A DNA stretch of 64,000 nucleotides from Petaurus breviceps papuanus (GCA_028583685.1 JAMXIF010001195.1:12206820-12270819); one strand, 5' to 3'. Positions 12,031 through 23,235 are shown, counted from the stretch's first letter. The notes: generated by a model from the letters alone, not told the origin. Made by a program: numbers and translations.

Positions 12031-12635
12031 GGTTTGACTCTGACCATGTCATTTCCTTATTAAATAAACTTCAGTAGTTCCTTTTTATTTCCAGGAAAAA
12101 AATAAAGTCCTGTGTTTGATATCCAAAGTCCTTCACAACTGCCTCTAATCTATCTTAGCATTAATACTTCAATCTCCTTCACACATATGATGGTTTTGTT
12201 TTTCCTCATACACACAACACTCCATCTCCTATCTCCATGCCTTTGTACTGATTGTCCTTTCGTATCTAGAATGTCTTTACCTCTGCTTCTGAAAATCCTT
12301 ACTTTCCTTCAGAACTCAGTGTAAACATTACCTTCTTTCTAAATTAATATAAATATATTAATGTATAATAATATATTAACATATATAATGTAATATATTA
12401 TAATTTATATAAATAATATAAATAAAAATAAGTCTTTTGTGATCTCCATGATAGTGCATAATCCTCATACTTATGCCATAAATGAATACATGTGCACACA
12501 TACATATAGTTACCTATACATGAAGTATAATATAATACATATTATCTCTCCAGATAAAATTATCTCCCCTCAAACTCCTTGAGGGCAAATTCTTCATTTT
12601 TGGCTTTGTAACTCCAGCATCCAACAAAAAGACTG
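12031..12635 (+). mobile_element. L2/CR1-group LINE 3' fragment
   Basis: CTCCATGCCTTTGTACTGA, CTAGAATGTCTTTACCTC and CTCCTTGAGGGCAAATTCTT follow the L2 3'-end order. An AT-rich low-complexity stretch (about 12,340-12,545) interrupts it. Confidence 0.7.
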
Positions 12636-13127
12636 TTGTCATTTAACTCAGCTGCCTATGGTTTATACCCCAACTAACCCCTCATACTGTAACTTGTGAC
12701 ATACAATCATTGGTGTATTTGGGCATCTGGTGGACAGTGACCAGGGGTGGAGGGAAGGGTACCACAGGAAGAAAATGAAAAAGTAGAGAAGAGACCATGA
12801 CTATCAGGGAGAGTCAAAGACAAATTTTCTCCTGGCATTTGCTTTTCAGTTCAGACACTTATCTATCATTTTAGCCTTGGTGGCATCAAAAAGCAAGCCC
12901 CGAGATGAGCACTGATGGAAACGAAAACACTCCCACTTGATTCTGCTATTTAGAAATAGGAGCTTTTAATTTAGGGTTTGTAAATGTCTTCTTGGAATAT
13001 GATAATAGTAAATGTTGATAATGAGCTTTGATAGCTTTAAATTGAGCTAGGACTTTTGGGACAGCCTTTAGTTCAACATAATAGGTCTCCTTCATAAGCT
13101 CATGAATTTCATTTTATTCATTTAAAC
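12636..13127. other. Unassigned sequence
   Basis: No gene or repeat is recognised. Confidence 0.4.
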
Positions 13128-13208
13128 ACATTATTCTGAAAGGGAGCCAGAGGCTTTAGCAGACACTAAAGGGGTCCATGGTACAAAAAAAGCTTAAGAA
13201 CCTTTGAG
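13128..13208 (+). mobile_element. DNA-transposon-like remnant (far end, copy B)
   Basis: It carries the family's right end, GGGGTCCATGGTAC then GCTTAAGAACCTTTG. It is only a short scrap. Confidence 0.4.
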
Positions 13209-13927
13209 GACACTGTTTTTTCATCATTTTTCCCATGTGATCATACCCTTCCTGTCATAAATAAGTGCACTGACTTTAAATCAAAAGGTCACATTAATTA
13301 TGAAAATGAATTACAAAATTAAATGTATATAACTTTATCCAATGTACCAGCAGTATGTTTTAAAGAAAAAAGTCAGTCAGAAGTCAACAATTATGGCCAG
13401 TCACAGCCATTTCCTCCTTCATTTCTCATTGAGGTTCTTTCGCTTATTTCTAGCTTTTAGTACCATGGACAACTTCATTGCATTTTCTGGATACTGAAAA
13501 GTTAATACCTTCTTTATATTTTTAATATTAAAATGGAGCATCTTTTGCCTCTGGGCAAATATTTATGAGAACATTGCTGAACAGAAAAGAAGGCTTCCAT
13601 TTGATTCCTTTCTGCTTAGCAGTTTCCCCTGCCTGTTTGAGGCAATGATTAATTAAATATTAACACTGGAGTTATGAGTTGGATTCAAATGTTCAACAAT
13701 TTTTAGTAAATGGGAAAAGAAAGGAAGCGAGGCTACTCAGTATCAAAAATTGTCCAGGATAAAGAAGTAAGATGGTGTAAAAAGGGGTTCTTTGATGCAG
13801 AAAACTACAACTACAATGGAAATATCAACAGAAAGCTGGAAAAAGGATAGTCTTAGTTTGATGTTCTCATGGTAAAGCATTCATTTTTTTAAAATTATGT
13901 TCCTTCACCATTAAAGAGTAGGTTTTC
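13209..13927. other. Unassigned; possible conserved non-coding block at 13,440-13,700
   Basis: The inner part is repeat-free, lacks simple repeats and has several TAAT-type homeodomain core words (ATTAATTAAATATTAA). No coding frame is credible. Confidence 0.35.
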
Positions 13928-14092
13928 AGGGCGACTAGGTGATGCAGTGAATAGAACACTGGCCCTGAAGTCAGAAGGATCTGAGTTCAAATCCAGCCTC
14001 AGACCTTAATACTTACTGGCTGTGTGACCTTGGGCAAGTCTCTTAACCCCAATTGCCCTGCCTTCCCCCCTCAAAAAAAAAAACAACAACTA
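13928..14092 (+). mobile_element. Marsupial tRNA-headed SINE
   Basis: It reads GGCGACTAGGTGATGCAGTG, GAGTTCAAATCCAGCCTC (B-box-like), TGGCTGTGTGACCTTGGGC and AACCCCAATTGCCCTG, with an A-rich tail. It is complete and moderately diverged. Confidence 0.9.
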
Positions 14093-14149
14093 AGTCTTCA
14101 ACCCTTACCTTCCACTTCTTTGCAAATCTTCAAGTAAGTTACTCTTAAA

Positions 14150-14765
14150 AATTTACATCTTCCCATTAGGCAACATGATGCAGATAAGCAAGTATACCAC
14201 CTGGTGGTGTAACAGGAGGGTGCAGGCAATCTTTGGGATGACTGTTAAAAGTGCTATAAAAAACGAGGAGCAGACGGTCTTCATATTTACCTGGAGAGGA
14301 TTAAAAGAACTGATGCTGAGTGAGAAGAGTAGAACTAGGAGAAATTTGTACACAATTACAGACACAACGTATGTGTGATGACCAACTTTGATAGACTGGA
14401 CTCTTCTCAGCAATGCAGTGATATAAGTCAATCCCAAAAGACTCATGATGGAGAGAAATTTGTGCATCCAGAGAAAGAACTAGAAAGAACTAAGTTTATA
14501 TCCAGGTGGCAGCAAAATACCTGATCTTTTTCCTTTTCTTATTTGGTTTTGTGTCCTCTTTCCCATTTTTCATTCCAGCTGGTACAATCCGTGCTTATAA
14601 CCTGACCAATGTATAATGTGAAAGTATTTACAGATCCTATACTTGACTATATGCCGCCATGGGGGGGGGGGGCAGGGAGGGGGACAAAATGTGAAACTCA
14701 AGGAATTGTGGAATTGAATCCTGTAAACTAAAAGGAAACAAACAAATTAATAAAGAAAAAAAAGT
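14150..14765 (+). mobile_element. L1 3'-end fragment
   Basis: It covers the end of ORF2 (GAACTGATGCTGAGTGAGAA) and the 3' UTR (CTCTTCTCAGCAATGCAGTG, CAGAGAAAGAACTAG), then a G-run and A-rich tail. The 3' UTR variant differs from the copy at 9195. Confidence 0.8.
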
Positions 14766-14778
14766 CAATTAAAAACAC

Positions 14779-15235
14779 TGAGCAGGCATAACTAACGGGC
14801 TCCAGCACAAACAGGGGTTAACTTCAATCAGTGAGGAACAAAAGAAGAAATTCTGTTTCCACCATATTCAAACCTACTCCCAGCTTTTCAGGAGTGATAA
14901 CAGGACTGCTTCTAATCTGAGCTGTGACCTAGCAGAACCAGGTTAGTGGTGAAGTAATAGGTCAGAAGCCTGCACACGTGCTTCACAAGCTGTTTGAGGG
15001 GGACACATGGAGAAGAATATGAAATGGGCGATTCAGGAAGGTGCATCCAGCCAAGGGAGAGCAAGAGGGGACATTTGAATTGGGAATTCGGCATAAATAG
15101 CTCTGCATTTGTCTGAGCAAGCTTACTCCATTCGGGCCTCACCCATTCAAAAGGAATGCAGAATAAATGTAAAATAGAATGAGAACTTTCCTGGCTTCAC
15201 GAGTATTTTCTTTCTAGTGCAAGCACGTTTCTCAC
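14779..15235 (+). mobile_element. Possible LTR-like fossil
   Basis: About 457 bp, beginning TG and ending CA. It holds GCATAAATAGC (TATA-like) at about 15,091 and AATAAATG at about 15,162, in the order expected for an LTR. No target duplication was found. This is a tentative call. Confidence 0.3.
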
Positions 15236-15270
15236 AATTATTTTTAAAATAGGGCCTGTAGTAAAAAGAA

Positions 15271-15720
15271 TGCATATGTTTTTGCTGAGGTCAGAGTTGG
15301 GAGAGCTGGTTCAGGGTTTTGAAAGAATTCAATCAGACCTCTTAGCCAAAGGAAGCTTTATTAACACAAAAGCATGTGGGCCTGAGACTGAGCAAGGAGC
15401 TAAGGCACGGACAGGAAAAGGACCAGACTTACATGCACAGAAGGCTACACAGCCTTTAGGATGATAGTGTAATTTTAGGGTTTCTAATGGGGGTTGGAGA
15501 TTTAGGGACAGGATGACGAAGATGATTGACACAAGATAAGGGAGACAGGAAATTTTATGACTCATGATGGCGGGAAACAAGGAATTCCATGGACAAGGGC
15601 TAAGTTTTATGGTATTTCAAGACAAGGGAATAGACTTTACCTTCAGGTTAGAGAATCAACTAAGTGCTTCACAAAGTACTGGAAAAGCAACCCTTAATAT
15701 TATTTCTAACCCTTACGGCA
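15271..15720 (-). mobile_element. Possible LTR-like fossil, antisense
   Basis: About 450 bp with TG...CA edges. On the minus strand AATAAAGCTTCC lies about 90 bp from the 3' edge. It differs from the other LTR-like families here. Tentative. Confidence 0.4.
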
Positions 15721-16169
15721 CCTTGGTATCCACGTCATTTTGAATTCTGACCATAATTATACCTCCCCCTCAAAAAAAAACAAAAACAGAAACATCGTTT
15801 GTCATCAACTTTAGGAAAAGATTCTGATCCAATAGAAAAAAAGCACTAGCTTAAGACTGAAGGACTTAGTTCAAATCTCACATTTGCTGCTCACTATTGG
15901 GTGACCTTGGAGAAATCACTAAAATTTTGGGGGCTCTATTTCCTCAGTTGTACTAGATGGGCTTCCAATTTAAAATCTGTAACTATATGAATAAAATTCC
16001 AGACTCACTTCACTTTAAGGAATCATCTATGAACCAATCCTCAGCTTATGAAATAGATTGTAAGACTCTTTGCTTATAAAAAGATTCTTCACTTTTCCAA
16101 AGAATTCATTGCAAAGTTCCTTTAAATATGTTTATTTAATATATCTGTATGACAAACTAACAAATCAAA
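15721..16169. mobile_element. MIR (+) within unassigned DNA
   Basis: A MIR core is visible at 15,840-15,995 (AAGCACTAGCTTAAGACTG, GGTGACCTTGGAGAAATC, TTTCCTCAGTTGTAC). The flanks are not recognised. Confidence 0.6.
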
Positions 16170-16481
16170 TGTTAGTTGTAACCAACCAAGAAGGAAAGGC
16201 GAGCCTTTATTAAAAGCAAAATGTAAGGGCAAACTGGGCACACCTGGGCACGCCTTGGAAGGGCCCTTTCAACATGTCTGCTGCTGCCTAACATGGAGGC
16301 CTCATCGTCATTTCTCTTGTGGGTGAGTGTAACTCTTTTGACTGGCTGCCTTGTCTGGAGACTGAGCCATTCCCTCTTTCTCCGCTACCTTCTGCCTCTG
16401 CTGCCCTCTGACAGGAGCCTTTTTCAAACTATCAGAAAAGCCCTCACTTCTGGAAGGAGGAGCTTTGAGTGACATAACACA
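16170..16481 (-). mobile_element. Possible short LTR-like fossil, antisense
   Basis: About 312 bp with TG...CA edges. The minus strand carries AATAAAGGC near its 3' edge. A part of it is GC-richer than its surroundings. Tentative. Confidence 0.3.
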
Positions 16482-16544
16482 CAAGGATAGGTACGAGTGT
16501 TGTTGTCGTAGTATAGAAGCTGTGCTTTCATTAGGGGAGGGAGC

Positions 16545-16720
16545 TCTCATTGAGCACTTTCTTTACCAATATAAGGCAGAAACTTTTTTACAGCTTAAAG
16601 TCTCAGAGCATGGGACACTCAGAAGTCAAATGACTTGCCCAGAGTTATACCATTGCTATATATCAAAGGCAGAACTTGAACTCGCGTCTTCCTGACTTCA
16701 AAGCCAGCGTTCTGTCAGTG
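16545..16720 (-). mobile_element. MIR, antisense
   Basis: CAAATGACTTGCCCAGAGTT, GCAGAACTTGAACTCGCG and CCTGACTTCAAAGCCAGCG are the reversed MIR core and head. Confidence 0.8.
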
Positions 16721-17000
16721 ACTATTGCTCTTCAAAAGCTGTCAGGACTCAGTCGGTGCCCAGTCTGAATTCTGAGGGGCCATTGATTATCTGGTCATTA
16801 TGAATTGCCTCTGTCTTCTTTCCCGTGGGTCCATGAACTTTGTCTTTCCTCAATTTTAGTTACTTAGCATTACTTGGTCTTATTAATGGGTTAGTGAATC
16901 AAGGTTCCAACTAACAATTGCCTTAATAATTTCCCCTCCCAACTTCCCTATTTCTACTAAGGGAAGAAGCATTTTTTCCATTTACCAGGAGTCTGCCACA

Positions 17001-17001
<1 letters not shown>

Positions 17002-17059
<58 letters not shown>

Positions 17060-17265
17060 TCCTCTCTCTCCCCCTCCCTATCTCTCTCTTTCTCTCTCCC
17101 CATCTCTCTCTCTCCTCCTTCCTCCTATCTCTCTCTGTTCTCTCCCTCTCCCTCTGTCTCTGTCTCTCCCCCTTTTTCTGTCTGTCTGTCTGTCTCTCTC
17201 CCCCTTTTTNNNNNNNNNNTCTCTCCCCCTTTTTCTGTCTGTCTGTCTGTCTCTCTCCCCCTTTT

Positions 17266-17305
<40 letters not shown>

Positions 17306-17350
17306 CTCTCCCTCTCCCTCTCCCTCTCTCCCTATCTCTCTCTCTTTTCC
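17002..17350 (+). repeat. Compound CT-rich microsatellite
   Basis: It comprises a CT run, CTCC and CCCCCTTTTT/TCTG variants, then another CT run. On the minus strand it gives Arg/Glu-rich open frames that are artefacts. A 10-N gap interrupts it. Confidence 0.95.
17210..17219. other. Assembly gap (10 N)
   Basis: Ten Ns are flanked by an identical 47-base sequence on both sides (17,163-17,209 and 17,220-17,266). This points to an unresolved or duplicated repeat path and not to a measured gap. Confidence 0.95.
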
Positions 17351-17384
17351 CCTTCCCCCCTCCATCAATCCAATCAGTTACCAC

Positions 17385-18058
17385 ATTTTATATATTCTAT
17401 CTGTTCAACATCTCTCACATAAGTTCATATGCTTCTTTCTCTTCATTTATATCTCAAGCACAGTAGTCCAGGCCCTCAATACTTCTTAGCTAGACTATTA
17501 CAATAGTTTCTCTCATTGGTCTCCATTGATCCAATCTCTTCCCTATGTAATCTGTCCTGTGTGCAGTTACCAAATTGAGATTCTTTAGGCGTTGCTCTTA
17601 ACATGCCCTTCTTCTGCTCAAGAAGCCTCAGTGGCTCCCCATTGCCCTTAGCATAAAATAGAATTCCCTCTGTGATTTAAAGGTCTTCACATACTCTACA
17701 TTGAGCCAAATCGACCTATGGACTGTTCCCCATGCACTGTATTCATCTCCTGCTTCTATGGTGTCTCATACCTAGAATGCTCCGCCTCTTCATTTTCAGC
17801 TCCTGGAGCAATTCCTTCCTTTTAAGGTTCAGTTACTTCTTTCAAGGGACCCTTCATGATTCCTCCAGGTCTTAGTCCCACCCTGTCACTGGGCACTTGC
17901 ATATATCTGTATTTATTTACTGTGAACATATTACATCCCCCTACTATAATGTAATTTCCTTGAGGACAAAAGCTGCCTCACTTTATTTATATCCCCAGAG
18001 CCTAGCACTACGCCTGACACCCAGTACGCACTTAATAAATACATGCTGATCGATTAAC
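17385..18058 (+). mobile_element. L2-like LINE 3' fragment
   Basis: It follows the L2 ORF2 end and 3' UTR: AAGCCTCAGTGGCTCCCCA, TAGAATGCTCCGCCTCTTC, AATTTCCTTGAGGACAAAAG, AGCCTAGCACTACGCCTGA and CACTTAATAAATACATG. About 670 bp survive. Confidence 0.8.
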
Positions 18059-18179
18059 AGGTGATTAGCATCACTGGAATCAGTAATAACTTGTGGGCAT
18101 ATGTTTCCTTCTGAGGGGTTCCATTTTCTACTGCTTCCTCAAATTCCATATTTTAAGCCAGTGGGGTAAAGAGTACTGA

Positions 18180-18180
<1 letters not shown>

Positions 18181-18217
<37 letters not shown>
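18181..18217 (+). repeat. (GT)n microsatellite
   Basis: About 18 GT units, nearly uninterrupted. Confidence 0.95.
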
Positions 18218-18219
<2 letters not shown>

Positions 18220-18562
18220 CTATAATTTTAAACAAGCATCATCTTTATAATTTCTCTTGAATTTGTATCATGCAGTGACCTCCTCTCTCTTTCCTTTTCC
18301 TCCACTTACCCTTTCCACTTGGATCCTGACCCACTCTCTGTCCCCACCCCCAGGGAGAGTCATCTCTGCAGAAACACTCATGATATTAATTATTTACCAA
18401 AGCACATTGATTCTCTAGTCATGGTGGTCCATTAGCTCCCAACCACAAGGCATTCTTTCTCTCTCTTCACCCCCCACTCCAGGCTACTGGGGAAAAGGTT
18501 CACCACTTTCTGATACTGTAGCATCAGTAGATTAAGAGGAAACTAATATAGAATCATATATT
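18218..18562. other. Unassigned sequence
   Basis: No repeat or gene is recognised. Confidence 0.4.
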
Positions 18563-18576
18563 AAAAGCTGTAAGGA

Positions 18577-18730
18577 GGGGCAGCCAGGTAGTACAGCGAG
18601 TAAGAGCACTGGCTCCAGTGTTGATAAGACCTGGAGATCAAATCCCAGGCTCAGACACTTAGCACCCACCCAGAAACACCTGGCTGTGTAACCTTGAGCA
18701 AGTTACTTAACCCCGAATGCTTTAAAAAAA
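18577..18730 (+). mobile_element. Marsupial tRNA-headed SINE, CAGCGAGTAAGAGC subfamily
   Basis: It shares CAGCGAGTAAGAGCAC and CCCAGAAACACCTGGC with the two units at 26,066-26,370, unlike the common AATAGAGC type. A 14-bp perfect target duplication (AAAAGCTGTAAGGA) lies at 18,563-18,576 and 18,731-18,744. Confidence 0.9.
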
Positions 18731-18744
18731 AAAAGCTGTAAGGA

Positions 18745-18830
18745 ACTTTAGAGACCGCTGCTCTAATCCCCTCATTTTACAATTGAGGAAACTGAGGCAG
18801 ATAGGTTAAATGGCTTCTATGTTTGGTTAT
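18745..18830 (-). mobile_element. MIR fragment, antisense
   Basis: CCCTCATTTTACAATTGAGG and AAACTGAGGCAGATAGG are the reversed MIR tail and core. The SINE at 18,577 inserted beside it. Confidence 0.65.
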
Positions 18831-18833
18831 CTT

Positions 18834-19884
18834 CAAAAATTCAGTATTAAACAAAGCACTATTCCAGGCACCAGAGATAACAAAGATTTTTAAAAGTTTC
18901 TGCTTTGGAAAAGGTTATAATTTAATGGGAGATATGACATGTATGCAAATAAATATGTAACAGTATTATATGATAAGGACAATAAAATATAGACAAGTTG
19001 TTTCAAGAAAATATGATAAAAGACAATTTATTTTCATGTGGGAGAATTTTAAAAGATTTTAAAAGAGGTAGTGACATTTTTCCCTAGGCCTTGAGAGAAG
19101 AAACTGATTTAAAGTCAGAAATGTGACTAGAATTCATTTTTGGGGGGTGCAATACCTTCACAAATGCACCAAGTTGGAAAGGTCAGGATGGGTTCAGGAA
19201 GCAGCTTATATTCTAGTTTGGTGAAAATGTAGAGATTCCTACCGCACTGTATCTTTTGCCTCCCTCTGGGCAGACCTAAGAGGCCTGATTTTTCCTTTGG
19301 TCCCTTCCTCTACTCTTTTCCTCTTCTTCACCATATCCAAGGCTAGCGTTGTGTCTCAGGCACTTGAGTTCAAAGAAAACAAATTTACAAATACCAGCTT
19401 TTTTTTTAATCACCAGACACTTCTCATATAAACATTACTCATCAAAATCTCAGTTATAGAAATCTCTAGCATTCAGACAGAAACTTAAATGTCTGATTTA
19501 TTTAAATTCTACATATTTCCTGACTTGCCATTGGTATCTTCCATTAGCCACCTGTATGCAACCAACATACAAATGTACGGTATACAACATTCATCAATAG
19601 GCATGGCTATTAGAAAGAACAAAGCAATTTCAAAGGCAAGAATTAAATCACTCTATGGAAAAGACCAACACTGGGTAAAAACATCCTGCCTTTTGCGTTC
19701 TGAGACAGAAATGAGAGGGAAGTTGAGCTGATACATACCAGGTTTAGTAACCTCTTAAAGAGAAGTAGTTCTTGGCAGAGTTCCTAAAATCAACAGAGAG
19801 GTAATCAGGGGAAGCCCCAGCTGCATCAACACTCATGTTAGTCTCCAAAATGTCTGCCTGCAATTGCATTGCTCTCACAAACTA
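18834..19884. other. Unassigned sequence with one degraded retroposon scrap
   Basis: Positions 18,834-19,000 resemble a mammal-wide retroposon carrying CATTATTCCAGGCACCAGAGAT-type wording. The remainder is unrecognised. The short frame at 19,489 has no protein-like features. Confidence 0.4.
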
Positions 19885-20309
19885 CCGTGTTTCCCCGATA
19901 ATAAGACCTATCCCGAAAATAAGCCCTCCCCTTACTGTGTAAGATTCCTCTAAAATAAGCCCTCCCCCAAAAATAAGCCCTATTGAGATTGCTACTGTAG
20001 TGAAGGTGATCCCCTGCGCTACATGCTAATTACGGTACCCTCTGTATGCACCGTCCCCCCCCCCCCCGTGAAATGCATGCCACGCTCCGAGCTGCATCCA
20101 ATCAGAGCTGCAGCAGTGAGCGCGTCATCCTGTTCTTCCCCAGTGATTTGCTTATTGAATAAAGGTACATTTTTTTGTTCACATTTACCTGCTTATTAAA
20201 ATTGCTGTCAATGTTCATTAAAATAAGCCCTCCCCTGAAAATAAGCCCTCTGGTGTTTTTCTGTCCAAAAAAATTAATAAGACAGTGTCTTATTATCGGG
20301 GAAACACGG
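19885..20309. mobile_element. Non-autonomous Tc1/mariner-type MITE (425 bp)
   Basis: Terminal inverted repeats are perfect for 23 bp (CCGTGTTTCCCCGATAATAA, continuing GAC), with TA on each side (19,883-19,884; 20,310-20,311), as in Tc1/mariner insertions. Five subterminal copies of AAATAAGCCCT lie in one direction, three at the left and two at the right. There is no transposase frame. The centre has a C-run and several CpGs. I recall similar CCCCGAAAATAAGAC ends in other vertebrates but cannot name the family. Confidence 0.85.
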
Positions 20310-21489
20310 TAGCTCCATTTTTTTGCCTGTGTATCTTTCTCCTTGTCTCAAAGGGCAATTCCAAAGCTCTTCCTGTGGCAGAAATTCTTTGTTTTTCCTT
20401 AGAGCTGGATGAGAAATTCTCTAGTCTCCCCTGGGACAGAGAACCCAATTGCTTCCAGGACTAAAACTCCTAGAATCCCTAGCTAATTTCAAACCTTTTG
20501 TAACACCCATAGGGAAACTAATCTATTATTATGTTATAAAAAGAAAGAGAAAAAAATATCATAACACCAGGATTCAAAGTTGTCTTCCTCACCAGTGAGA
20601 GGCAGTCTAATGACATGAGCTCCTTAAGGCTACTTCCTTAGGGCTACTCTATAGAGAGAAAAAACAGGTAACTCTTCAATTCCCCACCATCTGCTTTTTT
20701 GCACCCATCTGTCAATTGCTCTCACTTCCCCCAATTTCTCACCTGATTGAAATAGACTGGAGCCTGGGGGAGGATTTCTGAAGACAGCAACAAATAAATC
20801 ATATTCAGAGGGAATTTTGGTAATCACAAAACCTAGAATGTGTATATTTTATCTTATTTAGAAAAAAATGCTCTTTCCTTTAAACTAATATTTCAGGAAC
20901 ACTGAATTTTATGCTTAGATTAAATCACTTTATTTTGAAGAAAATTTTGCCTTATTAGTCACATAATAATACTGAGACAGACTTTTATTTTCATGGGGAC
21001 CTACTTAAAAAAGGTATATGCTGCTCAGCACAGAGTTTGTAGAGTTTGATCAGAGATCAGCAAAATGGGTATAGTGAAAAACTTTTGAGAGGCAATGCAG
21101 AACAGTGAAAGCAGCAGGGGACTTTATGGCGCTAGATTTCAATTATGATCCTATATATTCATCTATAAAATAAAGAGGGAGGGGAAAGAATATATGCTTT
21201 ATAAGATCCCTTTCCACACTAAATCTTTGTTCCTCCAGTTCTTATTAATGAATCTACCTGGATATGAGCAGGTCATTTGACTCTTATAAGTCCCAGTTTA
21301 TTCATCTACAAAATGGAGATATTATTTAAGAGTCAGACATGTGAGAGCTGAGAATCTTCAATAAGAGTATTATTAAAGAAAAGCCAAAAGGAAACAAAAC
21401 CAAACCCCAGTGTTTCATAATAGACAACATCCTAACAATTTCATAATTAGCTGAAACATGAAAAGAATCAAGATTCCATTAGAAATAAT
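20310..21489. other. Unassigned sequence
   Basis: No gene is recognised. A MIR scrap lies at 21,245-21,340 (GAGCAGGTCATTTGACTC, CATCTACAAAATGGAGAT). Confidence 0.4.
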
Positions 21490-22012
21490 GGTGATGAGAA
21501 AGTTTTTTATTTGGTAGAACAAAACACCACCTTACAGATGACTCTTTTACAACAAGATATCTTCCATCCGTATATCCAAATCATTCAAGATTCCTTGGGA
21601 GGTGTAACAGAAATGGCACTGTTCTATGACTTGCTGATAAGAAGTATCAGGAGAGGCATAATAAGACTACAAGAGGTATGCTTCCAACAAAAAGTATTTA
21701 CCATCTGAAGGAGGAGATCCAACGCAGAGTTCAGGTATAAAAGGTGAGGTCCTCCAGATGATCCTGTTTGCAGATGACATTGTGCTAAATACACCAAGGC
21801 CCAGAACACAGAAGAGCCTCCTGGAATTTGACCTGTCCAAACACATAGGAAGGATCAAATAGGTAAAAATGTCTAATACCCAGAGTTTCACAAACATTTG
21901 GATGGACATCTTGTAGACCTTGTCCATTAATATGCATACTTTGGACAGAAGGACAAACAGCTAGATTGAACAGGAAGAGGAGATTAGGTTTGAGCATCTC
22001 ACCTCAGGCATT
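21490..22012 (+). mobile_element. RTE-type LINE reverse-transcriptase fragment
   Basis: Around 21,755-21,785 one frame reads MILFADDIVL, the RT catalytic FADD motif. Near 21,925 SINMHTLDRR resembles the RTE region after the RT core. Several reading-frame changes show a dead copy. It continues after an L1 piece at 22,346. Confidence 0.7.
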
Positions 22013-22345
22013 CTGTAAAAGCCTAATTTTCTGCTTTTCTTCTGATATTGGCTGTATTCTTTTTATTTGTACAAAACCTTTTCAATTTAATGTCATCAAA
22101 ATTATCCATTTTACACTTACTGTTACCTCTTGCTTATTCATAAATTGTTCACATATCCATAAATCTGATAAGTAATATGTTCCATGTTTTTAAATTTTTC
22201 TTCTATGTCTCTTTATATCTAAGTCATGTATCCATGTTGACCTTACCTTGGTAAGTGGTGTAAGACATTATCTATGCCCAATTTCTGCCATACTACTTTC
22301 CAGTTTCCCAACAATTTTTGACAACTAATGAATTCTTATTCTAAA
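22013..22345 (-). mobile_element. L1 ORF2 fragment, antisense, inside the RTE copy
   Basis: Plus-strand wording TTTTATTTGTACAAAACC, AAATTATCCATTTTACAC and ATCTATGCCCAATTTCTGCC matches reversed marsupial L1 ORF2, the same region seen at 11,760-12,030. It splits the RTE copy. Confidence 0.75.
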
Positions 22346-22743
22346 ACCAAATTAAAAATTAAAAAGCAAAGGTTCATCTTCTAAATCCTAACATTCTACC
22401 ACTGCTACTATATATCATTGAGAGGTGGAGTACAATTGCCTTCATAGAACTAAAAATAAGTATCAAACAGTGACTAATGGAGAGATTCATGGTGGATATG
22501 AACAGGCTGCAACATATACCCAACAAAGAAAAGGAGTGAGATGTTATGAAAGAATTACATGATTAGGAAAAGAAGATGGGCTGGCCACATGGCAAAAACA
22601 AGGGGTGATAAGTGGACAAGTAGAGTGCTTCACTGATGCCCTCACGATGTCAGGGCAAATAGAGCCTGAAGCTCTTGTGGTAAACTTCTGGAAGGGCATG
22701 AATCTGGAAGGTCACATCACAAAAAAATGGGGTAGAGCCAACA
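22346..22743 (+). mobile_element. RTE-type LINE, C-terminal continuation
   Basis: Broken frames read MERFMVDMNRLQHIPNKE and RKRRWAGHMAKTRGDKW, matching the RTE C-terminal region (usually RWAGHVAR). It follows on from the part at 21,490-22,012. Confidence 0.7.
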
Positions 22744-23158
22744 CAATATTCACAGCACAAACAGTGACTATAAATATGCCGACATAGTGCTCAGCTGCAA
22801 AATATAACAGACTCTTCATACAGAAGGACAGAAGCAAAACATTTATTCAGACACCAGAAAACCAAATCCCAACATACCAGGAAACCAAATCAATCATAGC
22901 AATATGGAAGTTAATATACCACAATGTAGCAGAGAGCCACACCATCCTTTAGCCTTCCCACAAACATTTACTCATAAGCCTAACTGTCTACTTGCCTGCC
23001 ATCCTCTATCCTCCCTCCATCTAGGCTGCTCTTACTCCCAGCTTCCTGTGGGCTCTACTCTACCCTTCAGTAAACTCCTCCCATTATAGGCTCCAGGTGA
23101 TTACATTCAGCCTACTAGGGGGCAGGGAAGATCTTCAAAAATTCCCATTACCATTACA
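22744..23158 (-). mobile_element. LTR-like fossil, family X copy 2, antisense
   Basis: About 415 bp, matching copies 1 and 3. On the minus strand it has AATAAATG near the 3' edge and begins TGTAATGG. It lies inside the RTE copy, whose tail resumes at 23,159, so it inserted later. Confidence 0.6.
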
Positions 23159-23235
23159 GATGGCCAGGCATGGATAAGTTCAGTCTACATTGCTAGAGGG
23201 ATGAATGGAAGAATTCATAGATCTTTAGATTATTT
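23159..23235 (+). mobile_element. RTE-type LINE 3' tail remnant
   Basis: GATGGCCAGGCATGGATAAG and CATTGCTAGAGGGATGAATG agree with the end of marsupial RTE copies and continue the segment before the LTR. Confidence 0.5.

Noticed and set aside
14153-14467. 104-codon minus-strand frame
   Set aside because: It is antisense to an L1 3' end and has no recognised domain.
16923-17384. Arg/Glu/Lys-rich minus-strand frames
   Set aside because: They are translations of CT-rich repeat and even read through a gap of Ns.
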